Under the pieces are notes generated by a model, which was given only the letters and a program-made list of their open reading frames with translations, did not search any database and had not been told where the DNA came from. Below, one piece after another: positions 1 through 8,529 of a stretch of DNA of 64,000 bases. This stretch comes from an uncultured Clostridia bacterium (GTDB taxonomy: Bacteria > Bacillota > Clostridia > UMGS1810). Every line of letters begins with the position of its first letter. Positions within the stretch are counted from its first letter, which is position 1. Made by a program: the position numbers and the translations under genes. Location of the stretch: assembly GCA_934500705.1 (NCBI GenBank), contig CAKSTI010000008.1:62001-126000 (forward strand), given 5' to 3'.

Positions 1-623
1 ATTACGTCATTAATCCTGTTTGCGCCGAGACTGCCGCCGAAGCTGACGACAAACTTTCTGCTGCCGACGCCGATTGCCCTGCGTGCATCGGCACGGCTCT
101 GGCGCATAATCGACGGTCGGACGGGATTGCCCGTGAGGATTATATTCTTTGCGCCTTTAAGGTACTTTCTGCTCTCGTCAAAGCTGATGGCGGTTATGTC
201 CGCCTTGTTTGAGAGAAACTTAACTGCACTGCCGGCAAAGACGTTTTGCTCGTGGATTAGTGTGGGAATTTTCATCATATGTGCCGCCAGAACCGACGAA
301 ACGCACACATAACCGCCTGTTCCCACAACGACATCGGGTTTGAACTTTTTAATTATAGCCGCCGACTTTGCCACGGCGACTGCCATTTTGCAGGCGGAAA
401 CCGCATTTTTGAGAGTCGGCTTTGTGCTCAGGCCTTCGACGTTTACATACTTTATGTCAAAGCCCTCCTGCGGAACGAGAGTGCGCTCCAAACCCTTTTT
501 TGTTCCGACAAAAAGCACTTCGTTTTTGCTGTCCTCACCGAGGGCGTATTTTGCTATGGCAACCGCCGGGTTGATGTGCCCCGCCGAGCCGCCGCCGGAC
601 AGGAGAATTTTCAAGCGTTTCAC
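1..623 (-). CDS. murG: UDP-GlcNAc:undecaprenyl-PP-MurNAc-pentapeptide GlcNAc transferase MurG (C-terminus cut by window edge)
   Basis: Adds GlcNAc to lipid I to make lipid II on the inner face of the membrane. I translated the minus strand here: the N-terminus reads MKRLKILLSGGGSAGHINPA, the glycine-rich donor loop of MurG, followed by GTGGYVC and HEQN-type segments typical of the family. About 207 codons are inside the window; the C-terminal domain lies beyond the left edge. The GTG start at 623 overlaps the ftsW stop (GTGA), which signals translational coupling; a TTG two codons further in is an alternative. It is the last visible gene of the dcw cluster. Family assignment is firm. Confidence 0.93.
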   Translation of the reverse strand, partial: MKRLKILLSGGGSAGHINPAVAIAKYALGEDSKNEVLFVGTKKGLERTLVPQEGFDIKYVNVEGLSTKPTLKNAVSACKMAVAVAKSAAIIKKFKPDVVVGTGGYVCVSSVLAAHMMKIPTLIHEQNVFAGSAVKFLSNKADITAISFDESRKYLKGAKNIILTGNPVRPSIMRQSRADARRAIGVGSRKFVVSFGGSLGANRINDV

Positions 624-1744
624 CTCTCATAACGTGATATATTGAGTACCATTCCCATTTCCGTCAGCAGAAAGAACAGTGACGTTCCGCCGTAGCTGAA
701 AAACGGAAGGGATATTCCCGTAACGGGCATTGTAGATGTGACAACGGCAATGTTCATCAGCATCTGCACCGCTATCTGCGCAGTTATGCCGGCAACGGTG
801 AGCGAGGAGAAAGTGTCCGGCGCTTTGCGTGCTATGAGAATACACTTCCATATGAGCACGGCAAAGAGCAGTATTACAAAAACCGCACCGATAAATCCAA
901 GCTCCTCACATATTATTGAATATATAAAGTCGTTCTGCGGTTCGGGGATATACAAAAACTTCTGTCTGCTCTGACCGAGTCCGAGGCCGAAAAGTCCGCC
1001 CGAACCTATGGCGTACAGCGACTGAACAATCTGCCAGCTGTCGCCGAGCTTATCCTCAAACGGGTGCAAAAACGATGTTACCCTCTTAAATCTGTACGGC
1101 GATACCACCGCAAGTCCCACGATTGCAGGAACTGCCGCCACCGCCATCGCCATAAAGTACTTCCAGTCAAACCCGGCAACAAAGAGCACCGCACAGCCGG
1201 TCAATGCAATTATCATAGCTCCGCTCATATGCGGTTCAATCAGTACAAGACCTGCCGTAAGGACAATTACTATCATATAGTTTATAAAACCGCCCTTTAA
1301 CTTTTTGACGGAACGGGGGTTTTGGCTTATTGCCTTGGCAAGGTAGAGCACTATGGAGAACTTTGCAATCTCGGACGGCTGAAACCTTATGGGGCCTATT
1401 TCGAGCCAGCGCTTTGCGCCCTTTGCTCCCGAACCGGCAATCGGCACGAGGAGCAGGAGAACAAAGGTTATCACAAACACAAGGTTTGCGTACCTCTCCA
1501 CAATCTTGTACGGCAGTCTGGAAACGATATACATAGAAATCAGTCCCAGAACCGCCCACAGAAGCTGACGTTTAAAGTAATATGTTGCGTCGCCGTTGAC
1601 GTAGTGCGCATACGCACTGCTTGACGAGAATACCATAACCAGTCCGAAGGCAAGCATCATAAGGACGATAACCACAAGGGAATGGTCAAACGTATTTTCG
1701 GCTGTTTTTCTGTTTTTCAAGTTTTGCTTAAACCTGAGCGACAC
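620..1744 (-). CDS. ftsW: FtsW/SpoVE-type peptidoglycan polymerase (SEDS family)
   Basis: Polytopic SEDS glycosyltransferase that polymerises lipid II at the septum with its partner class B PBP. The 374-residue product has about ten hydrophobic segments, the family segment KRWLEIGPIRFQPSEIAKF, and PEPQNDFIYS, which contains the conserved acidic residue of the family. The start is a GTG at 1744 with a strong GGGAGGAAT Shine-Dalgarno; murG overlaps its end. Its place between mraY and murG favours FtsW over RodA. A sporulation SpoVE role cannot be excluded, because one gene of this type often serves both roles in Clostridia. murD, normally found just upstream, is missing. Confidence 0.92.
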   Translation of the reverse strand: MSLRFKQNLKNRKTAENTFDHSLVVIVLMMLAFGLVMVFSSSSAYAHYVNGDATYYFKRQLLWAVLGLISMYIVSRLPYKIVERYANLVFVITFVLLLLVPIAGSGAKGAKRWLEIGPIRFQPSEIAKFSIVLYLAKAISQNPRSVKKLKGGFINYMIVIVLTAGLVLIEPHMSGAMIIALTGCAVLFVAGFDWKYFMAMAVAAVPAIVGLAVVSPYRFKRVTSFLHPFEDKLGDSWQIVQSLYAIGSGGLFGLGLGQSRQKFLYIPEPQNDFIYSIICEELGFIGAVFVILLFAVLIWKCILIARKAPDTFSSLTVAGITAQIAVQMLMNIAVVTSTMPVTGISLPFFSYGGTSLFFLLTEMGMVLNISRYER

Positions 1745-1772
1745 AACTATTCCTCCCGGAAATTTTTAAAAT

Positions 1773-2738
1773 CTAAAAGCACATCATATACGAAACCACG
1801 CCCAAAGCAACCGTCACGGCTATTGCGGCAAACACAATCTTTCGCTCGCTCCAACCGCACATCTCAAAGTGATGATGTATGGGGCTCATCTTAAACACAC
1901 GCTTTCCCGTGAGTTTAAAACTTGTTACCTGTATTATGACCGAAAGCGTTTCCAGGACGTAAACTCCGCCCGCCGCAATCAGTATTATAGGCATTTTTAG
2001 AACCACGGCAACCATACAAACCATACCGCCGAGGTAGAGCGAGCCTGTGTCGCCCATAAAGACCTTTGCCGGATATTTGTTAAACAGCAAAAAGCCGATG
2101 CACGAAAAGGCGTTTACATAGCAAAATGCCGCCACGTCCGGCTTGCCGAGCTTTGCCGCCGCAAGACCGAAAAATGCGCACACAACCGTTGTAACGGACG
2201 CCGCAAGGCCGTCCACGCCGTCGGTTAAATTTACGCTGTTGACCGTGCCCACGCTCACAAAGAGCATAAAAGGAATGTAAAACCAACCGAAGTCAACCGT
2301 CTTTTTGGCAAACGGCACAATCACCTCGGTGTCGGTAACGCCCGTTTTAAGCACGGTGTAGACCATAAGAACGGCAACCAAAATCTGCAAAAGCGACTTT
2401 TGCTTTTCGGTAAGTCCGAGGTTCCTTTTAAGTATTACCTTGATGAAGTCATCAGCAAAGCCTATCGCCGCAAAGAGAAGCGAAAAGATGAGCATTACGG
2501 TAACTTCCTTTGTCCTCACAAACGAAAGTACAACCGCCACGACGGGGATTATGAATATAAATCCTCCCATAGTGGGCGTGCCCCTCTTTTTTCTGTGCCA
2601 GCTTGGGCCTATCTCCCGTATCTCCTGACCGAATTTGAGCCGATGAAGGACGGGAATTACAACCGGCCCCAAAAGCGCCGCAAGTGCAAGTGCGGCAAAA
2701 CCCATTATCATAATCGGCATTGCAAATGTGTTATCCAA
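1773..2738 (-). CDS. mraY: Phospho-N-acetylmuramoyl-pentapeptide-transferase MraY
   Basis: Integral membrane enzyme that transfers phospho-MurNAc-pentapeptide to undecaprenyl phosphate, giving lipid I. About 321 residues, normal for the family. Visible signatures are MGGFIF, the FADDFIKV acidic pair, NLTDGVDGLA, FMGDTGSLYLGG and the terminal-loop SPIHHHFE histidines that bind magnesium and substrate. I chose the TTG start at 2738: it lies one base after the murE stop and has a GGGGGA ribosome site inside the murE tail. A longer frame starting at 2786 would overlap murE and adds no family sequence. Co-transcribed with murE and ftsW. Confidence 0.95.
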   Translation of the reverse strand: MDNTFAMPIMIMGFAALALAALLGPVVIPVLHRLKFGQEIREIGPSWHRKKRGTPTMGGFIFIIPVVAVVLSFVRTKEVTVMLIFSLLFAAIGFADDFIKVILKRNLGLTEKQKSLLQILVAVLMVYTVLKTGVTDTEVIVPFAKKTVDFGWFYIPFMLFVSVGTVNSVNLTDGVDGLAASVTTVVCAFFGLAAAKLGKPDVAAFCYVNAFSCIGFLLFNKYPAKVFMGDTGSLYLGGMVCMVAVVLKMPIILIAAGGVYVLETLSVIIQVTSFKLTGKRVFKMSPIHHHFEMCGWSERKIVFAAIAVTVALGVVSYMMCF

Positions 2739-2739
2739 T

Positions 2740-4173
2740 TTATTTTCCCCCAAAAAGTATATCGTGAACCACTTCACGTTCGTCAAAGTGAATTGTTCCG
2801 CTGTTTAAAATCTGGTATGTTTCGTGACCCTTGCCGGCAAGAACGATTACGTCGTCCTTTTCGGCGTGGTCGAGCGCATATTTAATAGCCTCACGGCGGT
2901 TTTCTATAACAACATACGGCGTGCCCGTTTTCTTTGTGCCTTCCTCTACCATTTCTATTATTTTAAGCGGATTTTCCGTCCTCGGATTGTCGCTTGTGAT
3001 TATGCAGAAGTCGGCAAGCTCGCCGGCTAAGTATCCCATCTTGGGGCGCTTGGTGTTGTCACGGTCGCCGCCGCAGCCGAACACGATTACAACTCTGCCT
3101 TTGGCAAAGCCACGCACGGCGTTTAATATATTCTCTATGCCGTCCGGAGTGTGGGCGTAGTCAATCATCACGGTATAGTCGGTGTCTCCTGTATCCACAA
3201 CCTCGGCTCTGCCCTTGACGCCTGTTGCCGTTTTGAGTGCGGCGCTTATATCCTTTAAGTCAAGACCGAGCCTTTGGCAGATGCCTATTGCGCAGAGGGC
3301 GTTGTAGACCGAAAATTCGCCCGGTATTGCAAGAGAAAATCCCTCGCCGCCGGCGGTGAACTCAACTCCGCCGTGTTCAAGCACGATGCCCTCCGCCGAG
3401 AGTTCGGCGTCCTTTGTGCCGTATGTGAGAACGGGGCACGGTGCGCTCTGCGCCATTTTTTTGCCGTAGCCGTCGTCCGTATTTATAACCGCACACCTGC
3501 TCCGGGCAAAGAGTTTTGCCTTGGCGGCGGCGTAATTATCCATAGTTTTGTGAAAGTCCAGGTGGTCCTGCGTCAAGTTGGTGAACGCTCCCACCTCGTA
3601 TTGGCAGCCGTAAACACGGCTAAGCTCCAATGCGTGCGAGGAAACCTCCATTACCGTATGGGTAACGCCCGCCTCCGCCATTTTTGCAAACAGCTGATGA
3701 AGTTCAAAGGAGTCGGGAGTTGTTCTGCCGGTTTCCAAAACCTCGTCTGCAATCATATTCTGATTTGTGCCGATAAGTCCCACCTTAAATCCGCAGCATT
3801 CAAGGATATGCTTAACCAAATAGGTAACGGTAGTTTTGCCGTTTGTGCCGGTAACGCCTATGAGTTTGAACTTTTCCGACGGTCTGCCGAAAAAGTTTGC
3901 GCTCACAAGCGCCTCTGCAATGCGTGAGTCCTCCACAATTACCTGTGTTACGCCAATACCCTCGGTGCGCCTCATAGCAACGACTGCCGCCGCACCACGG
4001 TTCACCGCATCGGCAATGTACTTATGGCCGTCCGTCTTGAAGCCCTCAATGGCAACGAACAGACTGCCGGGGTGCACCTTTGCGGAATTGTAGCACACGT
4101 CGGTTATATCGACGTTTGAGCCGCCTATGATTTCCTTTATATCAACATCTTTTAAAAGCTCTTTTAAGTACAT
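2740..4173 (-). CDS. murE: UDP-MurNAc-tripeptide synthetase MurE, meso-diaminopimelate type
   Basis: Cytoplasmic ATP-dependent ligase adding the third amino acid to UDP-MurNAc-dipeptide. The 477-residue protein shows the Mur-ligase P-loop GVTGTNGKTT near residue 105, the central domain segment SSHALELSR, and the C-terminal DNPRTENP motif. DNPR is the meso-diaminopimelate recognition motif (lysine-type enzymes differ there), so I infer mDAP peptidoglycan. GKGHETYQ near the end is also typical. The murF gene that usually follows murE is absent; mraY follows directly. The start is the ATG at 4173, nine bases after the upstream PBP stop. Confidence 0.95.
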   Translation of the reverse strand: MYLKELLKDVDIKEIIGGSNVDITDVCYNSAKVHPGSLFVAIEGFKTDGHKYIADAVNRGAAAVVAMRRTEGIGVTQVIVEDSRIAEALVSANFFGRPSEKFKLIGVTGTNGKTTVTYLVKHILECCGFKVGLIGTNQNMIADEVLETGRTTPDSFELHQLFAKMAEAGVTHTVMEVSSHALELSRVYGCQYEVGAFTNLTQDHLDFHKTMDNYAAAKAKLFARSRCAVINTDDGYGKKMAQSAPCPVLTYGTKDAELSAEGIVLEHGGVEFTAGGEGFSLAIPGEFSVYNALCAIGICQRLGLDLKDISAALKTATGVKGRAEVVDTGDTDYTVMIDYAHTPDGIENILNAVRGFAKGRVVIVFGCGGDRDNTKRPKMGYLAGELADFCIITSDNPRTENPLKIIEMVEEGTKKTGTPYVVIENRREAIKYALDHAEKDDVIVLAGKGHETYQILNSGTIHFDEREVVHDILFGGK

Positions 4174-4182
4174 ATTTTCCTC

Positions 4183-6360
4183 CTAATGTACGTTTGCAAA
4201 TTTAAATTCAACCGTCACCACAGAACCACGCTTAACACGGCTGCCTGCCTCCGGCGACTGCGAGCCGACAACTGCCGCACCCTGACCGGTATCGGTCGCT
4301 CCGCTCACCTTCATATTAAGTCCCGCATTGGTAAGCAGAATATTTGCGTCGGTTGCGGTGTAGGAGCACACGTTGGGCACGGTTACCTCTGTCTGCGAGT
4401 CCTCCTCGGTATAGAGCGCAACGGTCGAGCCTTCGGGCAGGGTTGCGCCGCCTTTGGGCACTTGGCTTACTACCGCTTTGCCCGAACCGATTATGTTGTA
4501 TTTGAGTCCGCTCTCGGCAAATGCCTTTGGTATTGCCGACTTTTCGAGTCCGACAACGTTCGGCACGGTTTTGTCGAGGGTCTGCGCCTCTTCCTCGGTG
4601 TACTGCGGCTCTACGCCCATATATCTCAAAACTTCGTCAAATATCTTTTTAAACGTCGGTGCCGCAATCTGACCGCCCATATAGCTGCCGCCCATAGGTT
4701 CGTCAAGCATAACAAGTCCGATTATCTCCGGGTCGTTTGCCGGGGCAAAGCCCACAAAAGACGCTATGTACTTGCCGCTGCCACGGGGGGTCTTTTCGCT
4801 CGTACCTGTTTTTCCGCCGAGGCGGAAACCCTTAATATAGGCGTTCTTTGCAGTTCCGTTGGAAACAACGCCCTCCAAAATATCACGTATTGTGTCCGCC
4901 GTTTCCTTGCTTATTGCCTGGCGGATAACCTGGGTGTCAAAGCTCTTTATAACGTTGCCGTCGTCGTCCACAAGTTCCTTTGCCACGTGGGGGCGAACCA
5001 TTGTACCGCCGTTTGTGATGGCGGTGTACGCCGTTATGAGTTGGAGCGGAGTTACTATAAAACTCTGTCCGAAGGAGCTCGTTGCAATCTCGGCATCATT
5101 AAATCTGTCCATTGAGTGGAACGTTCCCGATGCCTCGCCCGGAAGGTCGAAGCCGGTGGTTTCGGTAAAGCCGAATTTTTTGAAGTATTTATAAAAATTC
5201 TTTGCCCCCACTCTTGCTCCGAGAGCCATAAAAACGGGGTTACACGAATTTTCAAATCCCTCTCTGAATGTAAGTGAGCCGTGACCTGCCGTTTTCCAGC
5301 AGTGGATTGTGTGTCCGCCCACGTGGACGGCGCCCGTGCACAAAAAGTGCTCGTTCTGCCCAACCAAATTTTCTTCCAGCGCCATTGCGCCGGTAAAAGG
5401 CTTAAATGTAGAGCCCGGCTCGTAGCCGTCAACAACCGCCTTGTTTCTCCAAAGTTTATTTAAAAGTTTGTTGTACTCTGTTTTTCTCTCGTCGCCGCTC
5501 AGACCTTCAAGCTGTTTTTGCATATCCTCTGTAAGCTCAAACGGCTGATTGAGGTCAAAGTCCGGCTGTGTTGCCATTGCCAGAATTTCTCCGGTTTTGG
5601 CGTTCATTATTATGCAGGCGGCGCCGTTTTCAACATCGTAGTCCGCAACTGCCTGTTTAAGCTCTTCCTCCACAAAATGCTGAATTACCTCGTCGATTGT
5701 TAAAACGAGGTTTGAGCCGTTCTCCGGATTTATATATTTTTCGTATTTATACGGCATTTCGGTGCCCGATGCGCTCTTTGCGCTTATCATTCTGCCGGGC
5801 ATACCCTTTAAGTATTTATCGTAAACCATCTCGGTGCCGGCAAGGCCCTGGTTGTCTGTACCGACAAAGCCGACCACGTGCGAGGCAAGACTGCCGTACG
5901 GGTAGGTGCGCTTGCTGTCCTCTATGAGATATATTCCTTTAAGTCCCGCCTTTCTTATCTTTTCGGCGGTGGAGTTGTCAATCTTTCTTGCGACGATTTC
6001 GTACATAGAGTTCTTAGTAATTTTTTTCTCTATTTCGTCTGCGTCCATATTCAAAAGCTCGGCAAGCTTTTTTGCCGTTTTTGCCGCTTTTTTGCTCTTT
6101 TTAACCTCGGCAGGCGATGCCGTAACCGTCTGCACGGACACGCTCTGAGCAAGGACCTTGCCGTTGCGGTCGTAGATAATTCCTCTCTTTGACGTCACCA
6201 CGGAGTCCATTGTCTGCTGTTCTATTGCGCTCGTCTGCATCTCCGAGCCACGTACAAACTGCCAGTTGGCAAGCCGCAAAATCAGGACGAGCATTGCGAA
6301 AGCAACAATCTTTGCGGTGACTGCCGTTCGTTTTCTTATATTGGTTTTAATCTCTCCCAT
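4183..6360 (-). CDS. Class B penicillin-binding protein with two PASTA domains (FtsI/SpoVD type)
   Basis: Septal transpeptidase that cross-links peptidoglycan together with FtsW. The 725-residue product has one N-terminal membrane anchor (about residues 14-33), a dimerisation domain starting at SKRGIIYDRNGKVLA, and the transpeptidase motifs in order: STFK (active-site serine, near residue 315), SCN (near 375) and KTGT (near 540). After it come two PASTA repeats, beginning VPNVVGLEKSAIPKA and VPNVCSYTATDANIL, which in related proteins bind wall fragments. It stands where Bacillus carries pbpB and spoVD; only one such gene is present here, so vegetative and sporulation roles cannot be separated. 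Confidence 0.93.
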   Translation of the reverse strand: MGEIKTNIRKRTAVTAKIVAFAMLVLILRLANWQFVRGSEMQTSAIEQQTMDSVVTSKRGIIYDRNGKVLAQSVSVQTVTASPAEVKKSKKAAKTAKKLAELLNMDADEIEKKITKNSMYEIVARKIDNSTAEKIRKAGLKGIYLIEDSKRTYPYGSLASHVVGFVGTDNQGLAGTEMVYDKYLKGMPGRMISAKSASGTEMPYKYEKYINPENGSNLVLTIDEVIQHFVEEELKQAVADYDVENGAACIIMNAKTGEILAMATQPDFDLNQPFELTEDMQKQLEGLSGDERKTEYNKLLNKLWRNKAVVDGYEPGSTFKPFTGAMALEENLVGQNEHFLCTGAVHVGGHTIHCWKTAGHGSLTFREGFENSCNPVFMALGARVGAKNFYKYFKKFGFTETTGFDLPGEASGTFHSMDRFNDAEIATSSFGQSFIVTPLQLITAYTAITNGGTMVRPHVAKELVDDDGNVIKSFDTQVIRQAISKETADTIRDILEGVVSNGTAKNAYIKGFRLGGKTGTSEKTPRGSGKYIASFVGFAPANDPEIIGLVMLDEPMGGSYMGGQIAAPTFKKIFDEVLRYMGVEPQYTEEEAQTLDKTVPNVVGLEKSAIPKAFAESGLKYNIIGSGKAVVSQVPKGGATLPEGSTVALYTEEDSQTEVTVPNVCSYTATDANILLTNAGLNMKVSGATDTGQGAAVVGSQSPEAGSRVKRGSVVTVEFKFANVH

Positions 6361-6402
6361 ACAAAATCCCTTCGCAACCGTGATATTTACTATGATATTA
6401 CC

Positions 6403-6888
6403 CTATTTGCCGAAATATTCCAACACGTTGTCCAATGCGCCTTTAACAGTTGCCAAGATGCCTTTGGAAACCGTTTTTTTGTCTGCGGTTTCCGAGTATG
6501 AATTTTGCTTTATGTCAACGTAAACAATCTGGTTGTTTTCCGGTCTTTGCATACCGAGTTCGTTTATGGCTCTTTCCTCTATTACCTTCATATCGAGTTT
6601 TTGACCGATTTCTATTTGTTTGCGGCTGTTCTGCTCAGTAATGAGGGCAAGCTCTTTTCTGAGTTTTTCCGTCTGAGTGGCGGCACGTATCATCATAACG
6701 TTTGTGTAAACAAGAGCCGAGCACACTGCAAAAACCGCAATTACAGAAATTATGAGGAAACGGCACATAACTGCCCTTTCGTGCTTCTTGAGCTGTTTAT
6801 TCTGTTTTTGCTCTTCCTCACGGTCGTGCGCATATCTCTCGTACTCGTCGAGTTTGTATGCACTTGTACCTATGTAGGATCTGCTCAT
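6403..6888 (-). CDS. ftsL: FtsL-like cell division protein
   Basis: Small bitopic divisome protein expected to act with FtsB/DivIC in activating the FtsW-PBP synthase. Of its 161 residues, about 1-40 are charged and cytoplasmic, about 43-66 form one transmembrane helix (FLIISVIAVFAVCSALVY), and the following stretch rich in E, K and Q up to about residue 110 looks like a coiled coil. FtsL sequences are poorly conserved, so the name rests mainly on size, topology and position between rsmH and the PBP. The start has the ribosome site GGAGGAG, which overlaps the rsmH stop region. Confidence 0.8.
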   Translation of the reverse strand: MSRSYIGTSAYKLDEYERYAHDREEEQKQNKQLKKHERAVMCRFLIISVIAVFAVCSALVYTNVMMIRAATQTEKLRKELALITEQNSRKQIEIGQKLDMKVIEERAINELGMQRPENNQIVYVDIKQNSYSETADKKTVSKGILATVKGALDNVLEYFGK

Positions 6889-6890
6889 TT

Positions 6891-7829
6891 TTACTCCTCC
6901 AATTTTTCGGCAATTCTGAGTTTTGCACTTTTTGAGCGCTTGTTATTTTCACATTCTTCCTCTCCGGGGAGAATGGGTTTTCTTGTGATGACCTTTGCAC
7001 GGGGTTTGTTGCCGCACACGCATATGGGAAAATCCGGCGGACAGGTACAGCCCGTTGCATAGGACGAAAACGCCGTCTTGACAATTCTGTCCTCCAAGGA
7101 ATGGAACGTTATAATGCACAGTCTGCCGCCGGGGGCAAGGCTGTCAAAAAAATCGTCAACGGCGCATCTCAAATCCCTAAGCTCGCCGTTTACCTCAATC
7201 CTTATTGCCTGAAATGTTCTCTTTGCCGGGTGTGAACCGTGCTGTCTGAAACGTTCGGGAATTGCCGCCTTGATAATGTCCACAAGTTCGAGCGTTGTGG
7301 CAATCGGCTTGTCCTTGCGCCTTTGGCAGATTAGCTTTGCAATTCTCCTCGAAAACCGTTCCTCGCCGTATTTAAAAATTACGTCGGCAAGTTCGTTTTC
7401 GCCGTAAGTATTTACCACGTCATATGCGCTGAAAGGGTTATCCCTGTTCATACGCATATCGAGCGGTGCGTCCTCCATATACGAAAATCCACGTTCACGG
7501 TTGTCGAGCTGATACGACGAAACGCCGAGGTCAAGCACCGCACCGTCCAGCTTTGCAATATTTTCGTTTGCAAGTATTTGTTTTATGTTCTTGTAGTTGT
7601 CGTGCACATAGCGGACGTTTGAATACGCCGAGAGCCGTCTTTTGCTTGCGTCCAGCGCCTCGATGTCACGGTCTATGCCGATGAGAAGTCCGCTGCCGCC
7701 GAGGCGCTTTAATATCGCCTCGCTGTGGCCGCCGCCGCCCATTGTGCCGTCCGCATATATTCCGTTTTCCTTTATTTTGAGTCCGTCTACCGACTCGTTT
7801 AAAAGAACCGATGTATGCTTAAATTCCAT
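6891..7829 (-). CDS. rsmH: 16S rRNA (cytosine-1402 N4) methyltransferase RsmH (MraW)
   Basis: SAM-dependent methyltransferase that modifies C1402 in the ribosomal decoding site. The 312-residue protein carries the glycine-rich SAM loop YADGTMGGGGHSEAIL near residue 25, GIDRDIEAL, LDLGVSSYQLD and FHSLEDRIVK, all typical of the family. It starts at the ATG at 7829, twelve bases after the mraZ stop, with an AGAGGTGG ribosome site. It is the second gene of the dcw operon, as in most bacteria. Nothing unusual was noticed. Confidence 0.96.
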   Translation of the reverse strand: MEFKHTSVLLNESVDGLKIKENGIYADGTMGGGGHSEAILKRLGGSGLLIGIDRDIEALDASKRRLSAYSNVRYVHDNYKNIKQILANENIAKLDGAVLDLGVSSYQLDNRERGFSYMEDAPLDMRMNRDNPFSAYDVVNTYGENELADVIFKYGEERFSRRIAKLICQRRKDKPIATTLELVDIIKAAIPERFRQHGSHPAKRTFQAIRIEVNGELRDLRCAVDDFFDSLAPGGRLCIITFHSLEDRIVKTAFSSYATGCTCPPDFPICVCGNKPRAKVITRKPILPGEEECENNKRSKSAKLRIAEKLEE

Positions 7830-7841
7830 CTCTGTCCACCT

Positions 7842-8273
7842 CTAAATAACTATGCCGATGTCAAAGAGATTTGCCGCCACAGCGTCGGGATCAAGGCCGT
7901 CCAGATAGTTGTTCCAGTTTTCGCTGCTCCAAATTTCTATTTTATCGCCGTTGCCTATTATGGTAACGTTCTTTGTAATTCCTGCGTAGTTACGGAGCGT
8001 TGCGGGGATTAAAATTCTGCCCTGCTTGTCCGCCTCGCACTCAACGGCGCCGGAGAGGAACAGACGGGAAAAACCTCTTGCGTTTCTGTCTGCCATAGGG
8101 AGTTTGCTCAGCTTTTCGCAAAAACTCTCCCACTGCTCGTGGCTGAACACCAGGATATTGCGGTCGAGTCCCTTTGTAATATGAAACACGTTTCCAAGAC
8201 TTTCCCTGAATTTTAAAGGCATAATTACTCTGCCCTTTGCGTCTAAGCTGTGCTCATATTCGCCGCTGAACAT
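7842..8273 (-). CDS. mraZ: MraZ, autoregulatory DNA-binding protein of the dcw operon
   Basis: Transcriptional regulator with two SpoVT/AbrB-like halves that form a ring and bind a repeated operator before its own gene. The 143-residue product starts MFSGEYEHSLDAKGRVIMP, with the first DAKGR signature; the second half has ADKQGRILIPATLR. I chose the ATG at 8273 because it is preceded by GGAGGG and matches the conserved MF start; the frame extends 22 codons further upstream but adds nothing conserved. Four operator repeats lie at 8304-8339, between its promoter and its start. Confidence 0.95.
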   Translation of the reverse strand: MFSGEYEHSLDAKGRVIMPLKFRESLGNVFHITKGLDRNILVFSHEQWESFCEKLSKLPMADRNARGFSRLFLSGAVECEADKQGRILIPATLRNYAGITKNVTIIGNGDKIEIWSSENWNNYLDGLDPDAVAANLFDIGIVI

Positions 8274-8303
8274 ACTCTCACTCCCTCCGTTTTGAAATTT
8301 GTT

Positions 8304-8339
8304 ACCACTAAGTACCACCAAGTTACCACTTGAAACCAC
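8304..8339 (-). promoter_or_regulatory. MraZ operator: four phased GTGGT boxes
   Basis: On the minus strand GTGGT occurs four times, at 8304-8308, 8314-8318, 8325-8329 and 8335-8339 (plus-strand ACCAC), spaced 10, 11 and 10 bases, one per helical turn. Repeated TGG-type boxes at this spacing before mraZ are the known binding pattern of MraZ rings. The boxes lie just downstream of the inferred -10 element, so binding should repress the whole cluster. Confidence 0.85.
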
Positions 8340-8348
8340 TTTATTGTT

Positions 8349-8377
8349 ATTCTAAACCATTTTTAACAATTTTGCAA
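8349..8377 (-). promoter_or_regulatory. Sigma-A-type promoter of the mraZ/dcw operon
   Basis: Minus strand TTGCAA (8372-8377), 17-base spacer, TAGAAT (8349-8354). It is followed at once by the MraZ boxes and then by the mraZ ribosome site. Inferred by eye from consensus. Confidence 0.65.
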
Positions 8378-8481
8378 TAGTTTTGAGCAAATATTTTTTG
8401 TCAAATTCCGCTTTTTGGGGTGTTTTTTAAAAGTTTGTTAAATCTGCACAAAAACGAAAATCCGTTTTTGACACACAAAAA

Positions 8482-8513
8482 AAGACGGAAAAACATTTGC
8501 GTTTTTCCGTCTT
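8482..8513 (-). terminator. Rho-independent terminator of the acpP-rnc transcript
   Basis: Inverted repeat AAGACGGAAAAAC / GTTTTTCCGTCTT with a six-base loop, followed on the minus strand by a run of T. It is separated from the rnc stop codon by the inverted-repeat element at 8530-8803, so that element sits in the 3' untranslated region of rnc. Confidence 0.8.
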
Positions 8514-8529
8514 ACAATATTTGATTTCA

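Noticed and set aside
4186..5115. A 309-codon open frame on the plus strand, antisense to the penicillin-binding protein
   Set aside because: It has no ribosome site or family features; the minus strand encodes a complete PBP with all catalytic motifs. Other long antisense frames (for example 3274-3927, 10059-10817 and 59921-60835) were rejected for the same reason.
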